From: Larix kaempferi
Taxonomy: Eukaryota; Streptophyta; Pinopsida; Pinales; Pinaceae
NCBI GenBank assembly: GCA_027924585.1
Contig: BSBM01000826.1
Location: 12,741,501 to 12,805,500, forward strand
Reading direction: 5' to 3'
Length of the DNA: 64,000 nt
In this document: in pieces, positions 46,401 to 56,648 of the stretch
Position numbering within the stretch: the stretch's first letter is position 1
Layout of the letters: every line of letters starts with the position of its first letter
Notes under the pieces: model-generated
What the model was told of the DNA's origin: nothing
Seen by the model: only the letters and a program-made list of their open reading frames with translations
Databases searched by the model: none
Made by a program: the position numbers and the translations under genes

Positions 46401-47539
46401 TTTCTGACACTTTGTACAAACATGGGATAGATTCCATCTTACGATGTTGTTTGACCTTGGAGGAAGTAGAGTCAGTATTGAATGATGCTCACAGTGGAGC
46501 GTGTGGGGGTCATCTTTCTGGGTTGGCAACAACCCAGAAAATACCGCATGCCGGTTATTTTTGGCCCACAATCTTTAAAGATTGTGTGGAAGCTATGAAA
46601 CGTTGTCGTCCATGTCAGTTTTTTACCAGGAAAATGAGAGCACACCCAGCTCCTCTTTATCCTGTGATCACAGCAGGTCCCTTCACTAAATGGGGGATTG
46701 ATTTTATAAATTGCAATCCAGTTTCGGCTGGACGCCATCATCATATCATTGTTTCTGTCAACTACTTTACTAAGTGGGCTGAGGCAATGCCTATTGTCAA
46801 AGCAGATGGAGAAACAACTGCTTATTTTTTATTCAACCAGATCATTTCAAGATTTGGTATACCCAAAGAGATCACGACTGATCACGGTCAGCATTTTTAG
46901 AACAACATGATGACCGATCTATACACCATGTTAGGTTTTCGTCAGGAACATTCGTCTTCATTCTATCCACAGGCGAATGGTCAGGTCGAAGCGGTTAATA
47001 AAAATTTGAAAACAATTTTACAAAGGACTGTTAATACCATTCGAACCAACTGGCACATCATGATGTACCCTACTCTTTGGGCATATCGTGCGAATGTGAA
47101 GACTGCTACTGGGTTCTCTCCCTTTCAACTTGTGCATGTGATAGAAGCAATTGTTCCGGTTGAGTGCGAGATCCCTTCATTGAAGTTGGTTGTCCCACTA
47201 CTACCTGACACTTCAGTCTTGGAAGAACCTTTGCTGCATTTAGAACATCTTGATGAGTAGCACCGCAACGCGCTCATAGCAAACGAGGTACATAAGAATC
47301 GAGTCAAGGGCCAATATGATAAGTCTGTTAGACCTAGGGTTTTTCTCGAAGGAGACCTTGTCTTGCTTTATGACCAAGACAAGGAACCTTTAGGGCCTGG
47401 AAAGTTTAAGTCCATGTGGCTCGGTCCTTGCATAGTTTCTAAGGTTCTGAAGAAGGGTGCATACGAGTTAACAGATTATGAAGGTTATAAGTTGTCAGAG
47501 CCTAGAAATGGGCTCTACTTGAAGAAGTACTATGCTTAG
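43415..47539 (+). pseudogene. Tat element G pol: protease, RT, RNase H, integrase
   Basis: In the same frame as gag: protease with VVDEGVSTCVMS (about 43840-43880) and LDYNLLLGRSW (about 44045); RT with TDFQDLNKACP (about 45130) and MDGFSGYN (about 45235); the gypsy RNase H region (about 45830-46040); integrase zinc finger ending CRPCQ (about 46600) and core with GIDF, TTDHGQHF and NGQVEAVNKNLK (46690-47010); then an integrase tail ending at the TAG of 47537. Eight stops follow 43414 (44450, 44615, 45257, 45554, 45752, 46046, 46898, 47258). The RT catalytic box, usually YLDD, reads FLGN at about 45420, so both metal-binding Asp are gone. The gypsy RNase H lacks its first catalytic Asp (LAASVY), as is common in Tat elements, which rely on the second RNase H. 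Confidence 0.9.
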
Positions 47540-47599
47540 GCTTCTGTGCTTTTTCATGTATTATAACTGTACATTTTTTAGAGTTAGATTTACTTGTAG

Positions 47600-47639
47600 T
47601 TGTCGTTACGTCTTATGTGTCTATTGCTTTTTATTTCAG
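47600..47639 (+). promoter_or_regulatory. Candidate 3' splice site directly before the RNase H ORF
   Basis: A pyrimidine-rich stretch ending TTGCTTTTTATTTCAG at 47639 is followed at once by ATG at 47640. It would allow the downstream RNase H ORF to be expressed from a spliced RNA, like the env position of retroviruses. The donor is not identified. Confidence 0.5.
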
Positions 47640-48065
47640 ATGTCGACTGAACACTTTATAGGGTTTTTTGATGGTGCTAGCTGCCACACTCGTCAGTTGG
47701 CCACAACTACTTGGGTTATTTACACACCGACTGACCAACTGGTTTCTTCGGGAGGGGCTTGTTTGGGTCCCACAACAAATAATGTAGTTGAATACAACGC
47801 CATCACAGAGTTACTCCGAGATGATCTGTTCCATGGCATTTCACATTTGGAGGTAAGACTTGACTCACAGCTAGTTGTGTTTCAATTAATGGGTATTTAT
47901 CAGGTTAAAGATCTTGTGTTGCTACGTTAGTTTTTCCGAGTAAAGTTACTTGAGAGACAGTTTGATTACATCACATATCAACATATTCCAAGAAATTTAA
48001 ATGCATTAGCTGATTTATATGCAAACTACATTTTAGATTGGCATCTACATCATACACATCCATAA
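47640..48065 (+). pseudogene. Archaeal-type RNase H ORF downstream of integrase (one stop)
   Basis: The frame from ATG 47640 encodes a compact RNase HI-like domain of about 140 residues. Candidate catalytic residues are Asp in GFFDGAS, Glu in NNVVEYNA, Asp in VRLDSQLV and the final Asp in NALADLYAN. One TAG at 47928 interrupts it; the frame then continues with FRVKLLERQFDYI to a TAA at 48063. This is the second RNase H typical of Tat elements, used to remove the RNA strand during reverse transcription. In the Ogre/Retand elements I know it is placed between the gypsy RNase H and integrase. Here it stands after integrase as its own ORF with its own ATG. Confidence 0.85.
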
Positions 48066-48234
48066 TAAGCAATTCATACATAAAGACAAGTACACACATG
48101 TAAATAAAACCGATACTATATATAAAGCTGTTTCAAAAAATAATATGAGTTTGAGTCATAAGTCTGTCACACTGTCATAATATCAAAAGGGCTCGACGAC
48201 CTCAAAAAATATAAATATATATATGGCCTTCTAT

Positions 48235-49418
48235 CTATGGAGAAGGAGGGGCCTCTGCTGCCTCTTCCATCTCTGCCACAGCCTCTCTGTAGCAGATGAC
48301 CAACCTAGCTACTTTTCTAAGTAGCCTAATCCATGCCGGGGGCACACCTACAATATCTTCCTGCATAGTGAGCGACATCCGCTTGATCTTGTAAGTAGGT
48401 ATGTCGTGAGTCAATCGACTCATCTTCCCCTCAATATTTTCCAGCATGGCATCATCTACACCAACTATGACTGGGCAGATGAAGGTACGAGGATGTCACT
48501 CAGGACGCACTGGCCCTACATATGCAAAAGACAATTTATTTTCAGTATCTCAAACTTATCATAAAAATCATATAAATAAAATGAAAAAATTAAATAATTT
48601 TTCAAAAACAAATTTACCCATCTCTCCCCAGGCTGATCCTATATGAAGAGCCAGCTCAGGATCATTGTGGAAGTCTATACCCGCATATGGGAATTGCTCA
48701 AAAGCTGGTACCTATTGGTCCCACCACACCCAGAAATCATCCTCACTATAGCAAAATAATCTCTCGCCACCACCCTGGAACAAGAATATCTCTCCCCACT
48801 GAGCCATTAGTGGCTCACGGGGTTAAGTGGAGGAAAATCCATTCCCAGACTCATGGCAGGCACCCTTTCAAAGAAAAAGGTGCAAAGTATGCTTCCATAC
48901 CCAAAATTCTTCATCCTCCCGGTCTTACACCCAAAAAGTTGAAGCTTCATGTTTGCCAGCAGATTTGAACACCAGTCAAACACCATTCCCCGCAAGCATT
49001 CAACACCCACATTCATGTAGTTTCTTGAAGCAATATGTTGTGTAGTTCTCCCTCCCATTCGGTTGAGAACACTCACAATGACCTTCAACGGGAAGCTCGA
49101 AATAGTCGAAATGAGCACTTGAATACTGGTCTTTTCCGTACCTAGAAAGCAATAAGTATTGATATAGTCCTGCACGGATATGGCACCCACATTCTGAGAG
49201 GAACCTTTCAAGTTCACCACATCTCCTCTCCGCGAGAGACCCGTGATGAAGTAGATGTCTTCAACTATGAGTTCTAATATATCCCCTTGGAGATTGAACA
49301 CCAATGCATTGGCATCCCAGTATTGAACAAGCCTTTCCAGCAACCGGATTTGTGCCTGCATGTTGACCGTTCTATAGAATTTTAACAAATTACACCTTCG
49401 CAATGCATGGAGGGTCAA
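48235..49418 (-). pseudogene. Antisense, intron-containing ORF of element G (plant-mobile-domain-like)
   Basis: From ATG 49418 the minus strand encodes about 200 residues. They include a segment (about 20-65) with the pattern LLERLVQYWDANALVFNLQG...VEDIYFITGLSRRGD, resembling the W-x-x-x-T-x-x-F-x-L-x-x-GE...EDV...GL...G layout of the plant mobile domain. After a stop (48807) and a one-base shift the coding continues to 48618. A 102-bp GT-AG intron follows, then a second exon (48515-48235) with an acidic end (AEMEEAAEAPPSP). Tat elements such as Grande are known for an antisense ORF in this position. Function is unknown. Decay so far: one frameshift and three stops, consistent with Q or R codons lost by C to T. 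Confidence 0.65.
48516..48617 (-). other. GT-AG intron in the antisense ORF
   Basis: The donor is ATGG|GTAAATTTG and the acceptor is TTTTGCATATGTAG|GGCC on the minus strand. The intron is AT-rich (about 80 percent). Removing it joins the upstream coding frame ending GSAWGEM to the downstream frame without shift, which supports it as a real intron. Confidence 0.6.
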
Positions 49419-49869
49419 TGGATCATCTAGAGCTCATCGATGCATCTCCTCATGTTTCCTTTCATGCCATACGAGCACCATCCTACCATAAAAACATTCA
49501 AGTGTTGGTCATTTGTTTTTTCGCTAGGTTCTGCGTTGTGCGCTACTGTCTATCACAGACAGTACCATCCTCAATGTGGCTGTCCTGCATGAAGACTAAC
49601 GTACTTTTGTCTAGTGCGCTAGTCCTTTGCAAATCAACCAACGCACATGCAGAGTCACATGTAGAACATCATTAAAAAATGATTTTGACCACCAAAATTG
49701 AAAAACTTTATATGTAAATGCAAGTACAGGATCAGACTACTTACTTGGTGAAAGCAGAAGTTGATTCGGTGACCTGGTTCGATCATAATGAGCAAAGAAA
49801 GTTTGAGGTTTTCTCAACACTTTGCCCTAAATCTTCAATTTGTGATATTTGATTTTTACAAATGAAACT
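49419..49869 (+). other. 3' untranslated part of element G before the H insertion
   Basis: No ORF. It repeats the GCGCTA(G/C)TC motif of the leader at about 49539 and 49616. The polypurine tract and 3' LTR expected next are missing because the H LTR begins at 49870. Confidence 0.5.
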
Positions 49870-52800
49870 TGTTGTCCGCCGATATGCACACCGACAACAG
49901 AAATCTTTCGAAAGCTGTCTCCCTCACTGGGAGTGGGGAGAGGTGTGCCCTTGGGGGCAAGCAATGAGCTAGGTACTGTCACCTAAATCGCAGCTCCTCC
50001 ATTTAGGCTAACTCCTAACAAAACCAAGGGCGGTAGTCCCTACAAAGAGTTTTCTATGGCTCTTATGTTTAAAATGTTTTTGGGTGTTGAATGATGCGGG
50101 TGAGTGTTGTTTAGGAGTTTTTTAATGAAGAGATCACAATTATAGATGAAATAAACACAAGATAACAATCAATCCACGTTGCGAAAAAAGATTATAAGAT
50201 CAACAGTATAAGGCAGACTTGCAAGATGAAAGCATCCACAAATAAATGACTTAGACAAATGCACAAATGGCCCAATATTATGAATATATGAAAGTGTACA
50301 AATAGACCAGTACCTTAGGGAGTAAAAATTTTAGTGCTTGGGGATGTTGAAAGATACAAGTCTTGGAGTAACTGTTTGTGAGAACGTTGGGCAAATTATC
50401 TTGGTCAATTGAAAGTTTTAATGATCTTGATTATTAGGGCTAACAAAGAAAGGATAAAGCGTCCAACCGGAAAAGTATACCTTCAGTGGCTTCCCCTTGG
50501 TGACATGATGGGCCAGTCTGGGATCACAAGCTAGGTGTCCAATGATTTAACCAACGAGTGCCCAGATTAAGTTACCGGCGCCACCAGTTAGGAACTTTTC
50601 CCACTACCTAAGTATTTCTTGAAATAACAACATCGGTTTGTTGGTTGTGGGGTAAAATTTTATTAGGTTATCACTTGCAAAGATTAACAGATTCGATCAC
50701 TGTTCTGAGTACGAGTCCAACTTTTTAGGGTCGGTAGAGCATATTAGGTGAGGGATAGCAATGAAGTAAATTTTATAGGGGAATGTGGAGTTGAAGATTT
50801 TATTATTAGAGCACACGGTTCAACTCTCCGATAGAGAGTGCTCTTGACTTCATCTTATGACGAAAGTTCAACCAACTTTGTCTAAACTATATGCTTGATG
50901 CAAGGATATGCAGTGGGAATGCTCTTCGAGAGAGAGTGCTCTTGACTTGTGTTATTGCAAGTTCAAGAGACTTTGGTTCTTTGTTAGAATAGAAGCAGCT
51001 TAAAGCAAAAGAACACAAGTGATAGCTCAAATGATAAACATGAAACAATGAGATGATTAATCTAGCAATTAAAATCTACTTGCAAAATTTAAACTACTCT
51101 AAGTGCTTGAAATAAATCTAAGCTAATAACAAAGACACTCTTCCCCAAATGGGGAAGGAAAACCAAATATGGGAGGCCTTATCCCACTTAGCCTTATTTT
51201 ATTAATTGATACAACTGCCTTTGGGAACGATACCCTTGTAAGGTCTTTTGAGAAATAACTTAAGTAAAAAAATGAGAAAAATCTTATGAGTTTGTACAAA
51301 GGATACTGACTTCTTTTTTGGTTTTTTGGATCTAGTTTTGCTTTCTCTTTCTTGCTTGGTTTTGCTTTTAGTTCACCTGTGGATAAGAGCTCTAAACAAA
51401 GACAAGTAAGAGTGTTAGGAAACCAAACTTTGACTTATGATTCGAAATTATTAAGGGGATGAGAAGACAAGTGCCCAATGAGATGAGATGGAAACCCAAA
51501 ATAGTGAAGTGAGACCAAAAATCAGACCTTGGAAGAGACAAGACAAGCTCACCGTTTTTGATGTAAAATGCATGTTTTTCAACGAAATGACTTGAGATTT
51601 TTTGAGAAATGAAATTTAAAGATTTTTTAATATTTTAGGCTAATTTCCATCGTCTGGAAAATAGCAAAAAGTTGCAGAAAATTAGTAAAAAATGAGCAAG
51701 TACAAAATGGCATGCTTTTCAAGAAAAGATAAAAAAAAATCAAAAATAATTTTTTTTGATAATTTTCAAAATTTTAGGCTAATTTCCAGAATCGAAATTT
51801 AGAAAAAAAATAGTAAAAATCAGCAAGCTTAAACTTGCACGTTTTCCGAGAAAAGTCAAACAATAATTTTTTTTGAAAAATTTTGAAATTTTTAGGCTAA
51901 TTTCCAGAATTGGAAAATAGCAGAAAAATCTCAAAAAATCAGCAAAAAACGACAAGCTTGAATTTGCACGTTTTTCGAGAAAAAGTTAAAAAAAATAAAA
52001 TTTTGGAAAATTTTATGATTTTTAAATGAATTTCCAGAATTGTAAATTAGTGAAAAAACACAGAAAAACCAACAAACTTCAAATTGGAAAATTTGCACTT
52101 TTTTGAGAAAATTCGTGCACATTTTCCAAGGCAAAAAATTGTAAAATAAAAGACAAAGAATGAAGGATTTACAACTTTGGAAAATGAAACTAGATCTTTA
52201 AAAATGGGCCTTTAAAAAGATAGATCTAGCTTTGAAAAGTAGATCTAAGGCTAGAAAGCCTAGATCTAACTTAGTAGAAGCCAAGCAAGCTTGAAATATG
52301 GATTTAAATGACTTGATAACTTCTACAAAACAAAAAGTGGAAAAGAGATAGAATAGAACCTTGAAAAATAAAGATCCACTTGTAGTAACCAAAAGAAAGA
52401 TTGAAAGTTTGTAGTTTGATGGATGAGGCAAACAAGCCCTTTGTTTCTCGATTTCTTAAAGCAAAAGACCCATTTGGTAGCTTGTGGAATGAATGTGTAA
52501 ACCAAGCAAGATCTCTTGCACTTGGAGAATACCTTATACAAGATGAAGCATGGCACACAAAGAGCTTCCACATTGACCTCCAAAGTCTTCAACTTTATTC
52601 AAATATTAAACAAGATTACAAATTTCTTCAGAGCTTCTATGCACAAGTCTACATGAAGAATAGAGCTCCAAGAGCCTCTAGTTATACAAAGTACAAGAGC
52701 TAAAGCCCTAATTCGAATTTTCCTTGTGGGAAACAAATGGCACTTTGAGAAAATTCAATTTCCAATCACAAACTCCAAAAATCAAAGCTTGGAGTGAGAT

Positions 52801-53692
52801 CTACCCATAAACTTGAGTTTGCATTGATGTAGAGTGGATAGTTAACTGAATGTAACTGGAGTTTATTGGAATCATCTTTAATGCCCTGTGCCATGCCATT
52901 TAGCCTTTTAGTTTATTCAAATTGGTTTATTTTGGAGATATTTGGAAAAGCTCCAAAATATTCATTTCTTAATATTTTAATTAATAATTTCTTTGCAAAT
53001 GACTGTTTTCAGAAAATATTAATTAGGAGGATGAATGAAAATCCGAAACTTAGGATAACCTGGTCCGGGGGTCATGAATTATTTTTGGCTTATAATTTGA
53101 GCCTTCAATCTCTGAAACTGTACCCCGGATGACTGACATGAAATTTAATTTAATTTTTCCATTTAAACTATGGAAAAATTTATTAAAAAATAAAAATAAT
53201 TAAAAACCCAAATCCAACTCGTCCGGTAAATTTTTTTCGAAATTTTTTCTGAGGGTCCTAGTGACTTAGGACATGACCATAGTCTATTCTAACAGTGTCT
53301 AGTAGGCTCATATACATCAGTTAGACTCTAATAACCCCCCAAGGCTCAATTTTCAAAATCAGCCATTCTAGCTTTGGAGGAAGCGGGAGAAAACCTCATC
53401 GATTATAGCTCGGCTATAGGCAAAGTATAATTGACAAGGGAAAAAACTCCCTGGAATACCTTAGTTTCTTAACCAAGTCATGGGGGACCGAGCCACTCAA
53501 AAATCCTACTAGCACACTTTATTACAAACGCCGTGGGGCCATGGTCATTTTGACTGAAAACAAAAACTGGCTAGCCAAAATTGGCTAATTGTTGCAATCT
53601 GAAACCCAGATACTCTGGAAGTGAACACTGATGTGTTCCAACACTAGCAGCTCAATAAGGTTTCAACTATTTGTACAAAATAGGTGACAACA
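49870..53692 (-). repeat. LTR H1 of an Athila-like Gypsy element (3' LTR, right edge tentative)
   Basis: The left 1.1 kb (TGTTGTCCGCCG...) is shared with the LTRs starting at 59724 and 62819, where a PBS lies to the left, so this is a minus-strand LTR. The right edge is placed at GTGACAACA (53692) because it mirrors the left end (TGTTGTC/GACAACA), giving 3.8 kb. Inside are a 98-bp repeat unit (one full copy plus a partial) near 50830-51000 and an AT-rich array at 51545-52110. Sequence just beyond 53692 looks more like a PBS than a polypurine tract, so the right edge is uncertain. Confidence 0.6.
51545..52115. repeat. AT-rich minisatellite, about five units of about 130 bp
   Basis: Blocks GC(A/C)CGTTTTTCGAGAAAA recur at about 51570, 51711, 51838, 51967 and 52095. 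Blocks AGGCTAATTTCCAGAAT recur at about 51637, 51776, 51894 and 52023. Units have diverged by substitutions and small indels. Confidence 0.85.
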
Positions 53693-54099
53693 TCTGGCTC
53701 CAATTGCGGGACGTTTGCTCGATCTAGAATTCATGCAAGGAGAGGATACGAGAACACCAGAATCTCTGGTTTATAAATATAACCTATAAAAACATCTCAA
53801 CTTGACAGAAAACCTTCAGTAGCACATGCGTTCTGGAAAAACCAAAATGAAATATCAACTATATTTTATTTCTTGGAAATAATTCTAAGAAAACTAAAGA
53901 AGTAAATGTTTTTTCTTTGACAAAATAAATCTTTTCCTATTCTAATATAATACAAAAGAGGAAAATGTTAGGTATAATCAGAAATCCAATGTAACCATTT
54001 AAGCATGTAATCAATGTAAAAACAATTTTTTACCTTGTGTCTGTTTACCAGCCAGGACAAGGGCATGCTTGTTAGAAAGTGCAAACCTGCTTGAATTTT
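53693..54099. other. Non-coding stretch between LTR H1 and the H1 coding remnant
   Basis: No ORF. The first bases on the plus strand, TCTGGCTCCAATTGCGGGAC, resemble the PBS found beside the LTR at 59724 in reverse. No polypurine tract is obvious. Confidence 0.45.
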
Positions 54100-55149
54100 C
54101 TAAATGGGAGGGATGGATGGGAAATCATATGATAGATACTTGAAATGATTCCCAATATAATAAGTCCTTCTGCAGGTACACTCTATCCAGAATAGGATAG
54201 GGTGATGAAATTCAGGATGATAAGGCAGTTCTGGTACCTTATCGTACTCATCCGAAAGGCTCTTCTGAAAACAATTTTCCAAGAAAGTGCATGCCTCGAA
54301 CTGTTCTAATATACAAGGGTCATCCGATGGCTGAGATATGTATTCAACTGACTTTACCCAAACAGGACTTTCACTGTACTGATTTTCTAGATCATCTTTG
54401 TTGATTTTTATGTGTGGTTCTGACTACTCATATGAGAAAATCACATGCTCTTCCTCCATGCTTAAATGCTCAAAATTTACACTCCCTTCTCTAGATACAT
54501 CGAAAATAGGTTTTCCGATGTATGTCCAATAATTATCATCCATATCTTTGTCAAATATGGGGAAGTCTTCATGCATTATGTCATATTCTTGGCTGTAAGT
54601 ATCCTCATGCTCATAAGTGGGATTATCAACAAAGTTTCCCAAGGGATTTTGCTCATTGTTAATTTCTTCAGATATGGCATAGACAGGGTTCTCTAACAAG
54701 GTCCATTCATCATTACCAATATCTATGTCATCCATGATGGACTCACCATCACTTATGTCATCATTCAAGCTATGCCTATTCTCCGCATCTTCATCCTCAC
54801 TTTGAATGGGTGCTAGAAAAGTAGAGTAAATGGCACAGATCACAGGATCATTAGCATTATAAGTATAATGATTATAAGGCTTCTTGGGATTCTCAACATG
54901 ATATTTCTTTTCTTTTTCATTATGCAATTTAACCACAGAATCCTCAGAGGCTAGCACAGTAGCATAAGTCCAATCCATTTGGATCCATCCTCCTAAAGTG
55001 GTAGCCCACTTCCTAGAAAGTAGCATTCCCCATTTATCTGGAACATCTATAACAAGTATGTCCATGTTTACATGGATGTCCGAATATTTAGCCAACCTGA
55101 CTGACTGATTTTCAATGATTCCTATAACTTCAACTTGTCTGGAATCCAT
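54100..55149 (-). pseudogene. H1 protease C-terminal part and acidic linker
   Basis: An open frame of 241 codons (55149-54424), continued after a stop to 54100, starts with MDSRQVEVIGIIENQSVRLA. It continues with the ILVIDVPDKWGMLLSRKWAT region typical of the C-terminal half of Athila retropepsins. The rest is an acidic, Asp/Glu-rich linker of about 150 residues. RT should follow but does not. A frameshift caused by one extra T near 55171 (five T here, four in the copy at 60838) separates it from the protease N-terminus. Confidence 0.75.
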
Positions 55150-55702
55150 GGCACAAACATTTCAGTATGGCCTTGATGTTTTTCAGGTTGAGTTGGTCCA
55201 TGACCTCTTTGGTCATGATGTTGGCGGAAGACCTTGAATCTAACATACAGTTGTGTAGAAAAAGATCACCTATCATCAATGATATGTAGAATGGGGGACG
55301 ATCTTCTGTTCTTGGATCCTTGGTATGTAGAATTATAATGGGGTCTTCAAAGGAACTATAATTGCTCGTGGAAGGTTGTTCTACATTTTTAGCAATAGTG
55401 ACCCTTTCAGGGGGAGTAGGATTCAACGGTGTAGGAGGGCTTAAGATCTTCAATAGTTTCTCTTTCTGCTCAGGTATTTTGCATAGCTCTAGCACAAGTA
55501 TAGGTACCTTAGAGTTGAGTAACCAATTGCCTAAATCACAACTCAGATTGCTTTCTTCTTTGTAATTATCAGAAAATGCTTCTTTAGATGGCCTTTGATT
55601 TTGGAGTCCATCACTTGATTTTCTATGGTAAGTGACATCCTTGAATCTTTGCATGTTGTTGACCTGATCAATTGAAGGATCTTCTCCAAAATACTTAGTC
55701 AA
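55130..55702 (-). pseudogene. H1 retropepsin N-terminal part
   Basis: 190 codons, including a linker and the protease start PPFYISLMIGDLFLHNCMLD followed by SRSSANIM. The catalytic triad is normally DSGS; here the Gly is Arg, while the copy at 60793-61311 keeps DSGSS. Upstream residues SIDQVNNMQRF show a CAG codon exactly where the other copy has TAG. Confidence 0.82.
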
Positions 55703-56648
55703 ATTATCAAGTTTTTGACTATAATGTTTAGCTTGTCTCCAACTTTCTCTTCAAACATGTCACCTACATGGTTTGTAAATTCAGGCTCGCTTGTAGATGT
55801 GCTAGGACCACAACCCTCAGGATAACCATGCTCTTGAACATAGCATGCATAGTAGCAATGAGGTTCCTCGTGGAAGTCTTTGCATAGCCTACAAAATGGT
55901 CTATATGATTCAACCATGTTAGCAGTCTCTAACTGATTAGGAGGCCTCTGTTCATGATTGTGCACTTTTCTTTGCCATGTTGGTTTTGCAGGAAATGTTC
56001 TAGGAGGTGGTTGGGGTTGAGTCCTTTCAACATTGATGACCCGATTCTGCATCTCTTTCATTTGGGAAAGATACTTTTGTTCCATATTTTTAATTTTCTC
56101 AACCATATCACAGAGTTTCTTTTCATAAGCAACTTTTTCATTTGAGTTTGTAGGATCTTTCTCTCTAGTTTCAGGAGCTTTTGAAGGGATTTCAGATCTA
56201 GACAAACCTTGGATGTTTGATTCTCCCAAAGACTGCATGTTTATTTGAATTTTTACAGCCAAACTTTGATCTTGAAGCAATGTTGTGGGTTCCTTGTCCC
56301 TTATCTGATACCGAATTTTGCCACTTAATGCTTCTAAGTAAAAATCCAATAAGGAAGCTACATGAGGTGCATAAGTGACAGGGATGGAATTAGATAATTG
56401 TGTGAACTTAGCGTTGAATTCATCCATAGTTTCAGTATTTGATTTCTTCATGCTGGTTAAAGATGCCACTAGATGTCTAGGTTCCTTTTTGCTGCCAAAT
56501 TTGTCGAGGAAAGTAGTCTTGAAAGCTGCTATGGTGGCGAAAGAGTTGTTTGGTAAGTTGTCATACTAGTTTCCAGCTTTACCATCCAAAGATAGAGCAA
56601 AAAGGGTCATGTATACGTCTTCATGTTTTTCAGTTCCCCTAACATAGG
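55699..56648 (-). pseudogene. H1 gag, middle and C-terminal part
   Basis: It encodes the later Gag domain (NSIPVTYAPHVASLLDFYLE), a Lys/Glu-rich coiled coil (LCDMVEKIKNMEQKYLSQMK), a Pro-rich part and a knuckle-like FCRLCKDFHEEPHCYYA. It lines up with the complete gag at 61321-62685. Its N-terminal half is missing: homology stops at 56648, where foreign DNA beginning TGTCATGTCCCC follows. Confidence 0.83.

Larger units (their letters stand above)
36130..49869 (+). mobile_element. Ty3/Gypsy element G of the Tat lineage (3' LTR missing)
   Basis: A plus-strand element: 5' LTR (36130-about 39203), PBS, 2-kb leader, gag-pol in one frame (41267-47539), a separate RNase H ORF (47640-48065) and an antisense spliced ORF (48235-49418). 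It inserted into the LINE at 36129 and is cut at 49870 by the LTR of the H array. The DEGVSTCVMS protease site, the second archaeal-type RNase H and the antisense ORF before the 3' LTR are Tat features. No start of its 3' LTR (TGTCCCTAACCCC) is found before 49870. Confidence 0.82.

Noticed and set aside
41267-47539. Alternative genetic code with TAG read as Gln
   Set aside because: Would explain many stops, but element B and the gag of H3 keep normal frames, the same codon is CAG in a sister H copy, and catalytic residues of G are also lost. Decay is simpler.
51931-52592. Minus-strand frames of 67-89 codons near the AT-rich array
   Set aside because: Phe/Leu/Ser-rich translations of AT-rich repeats with no motif.
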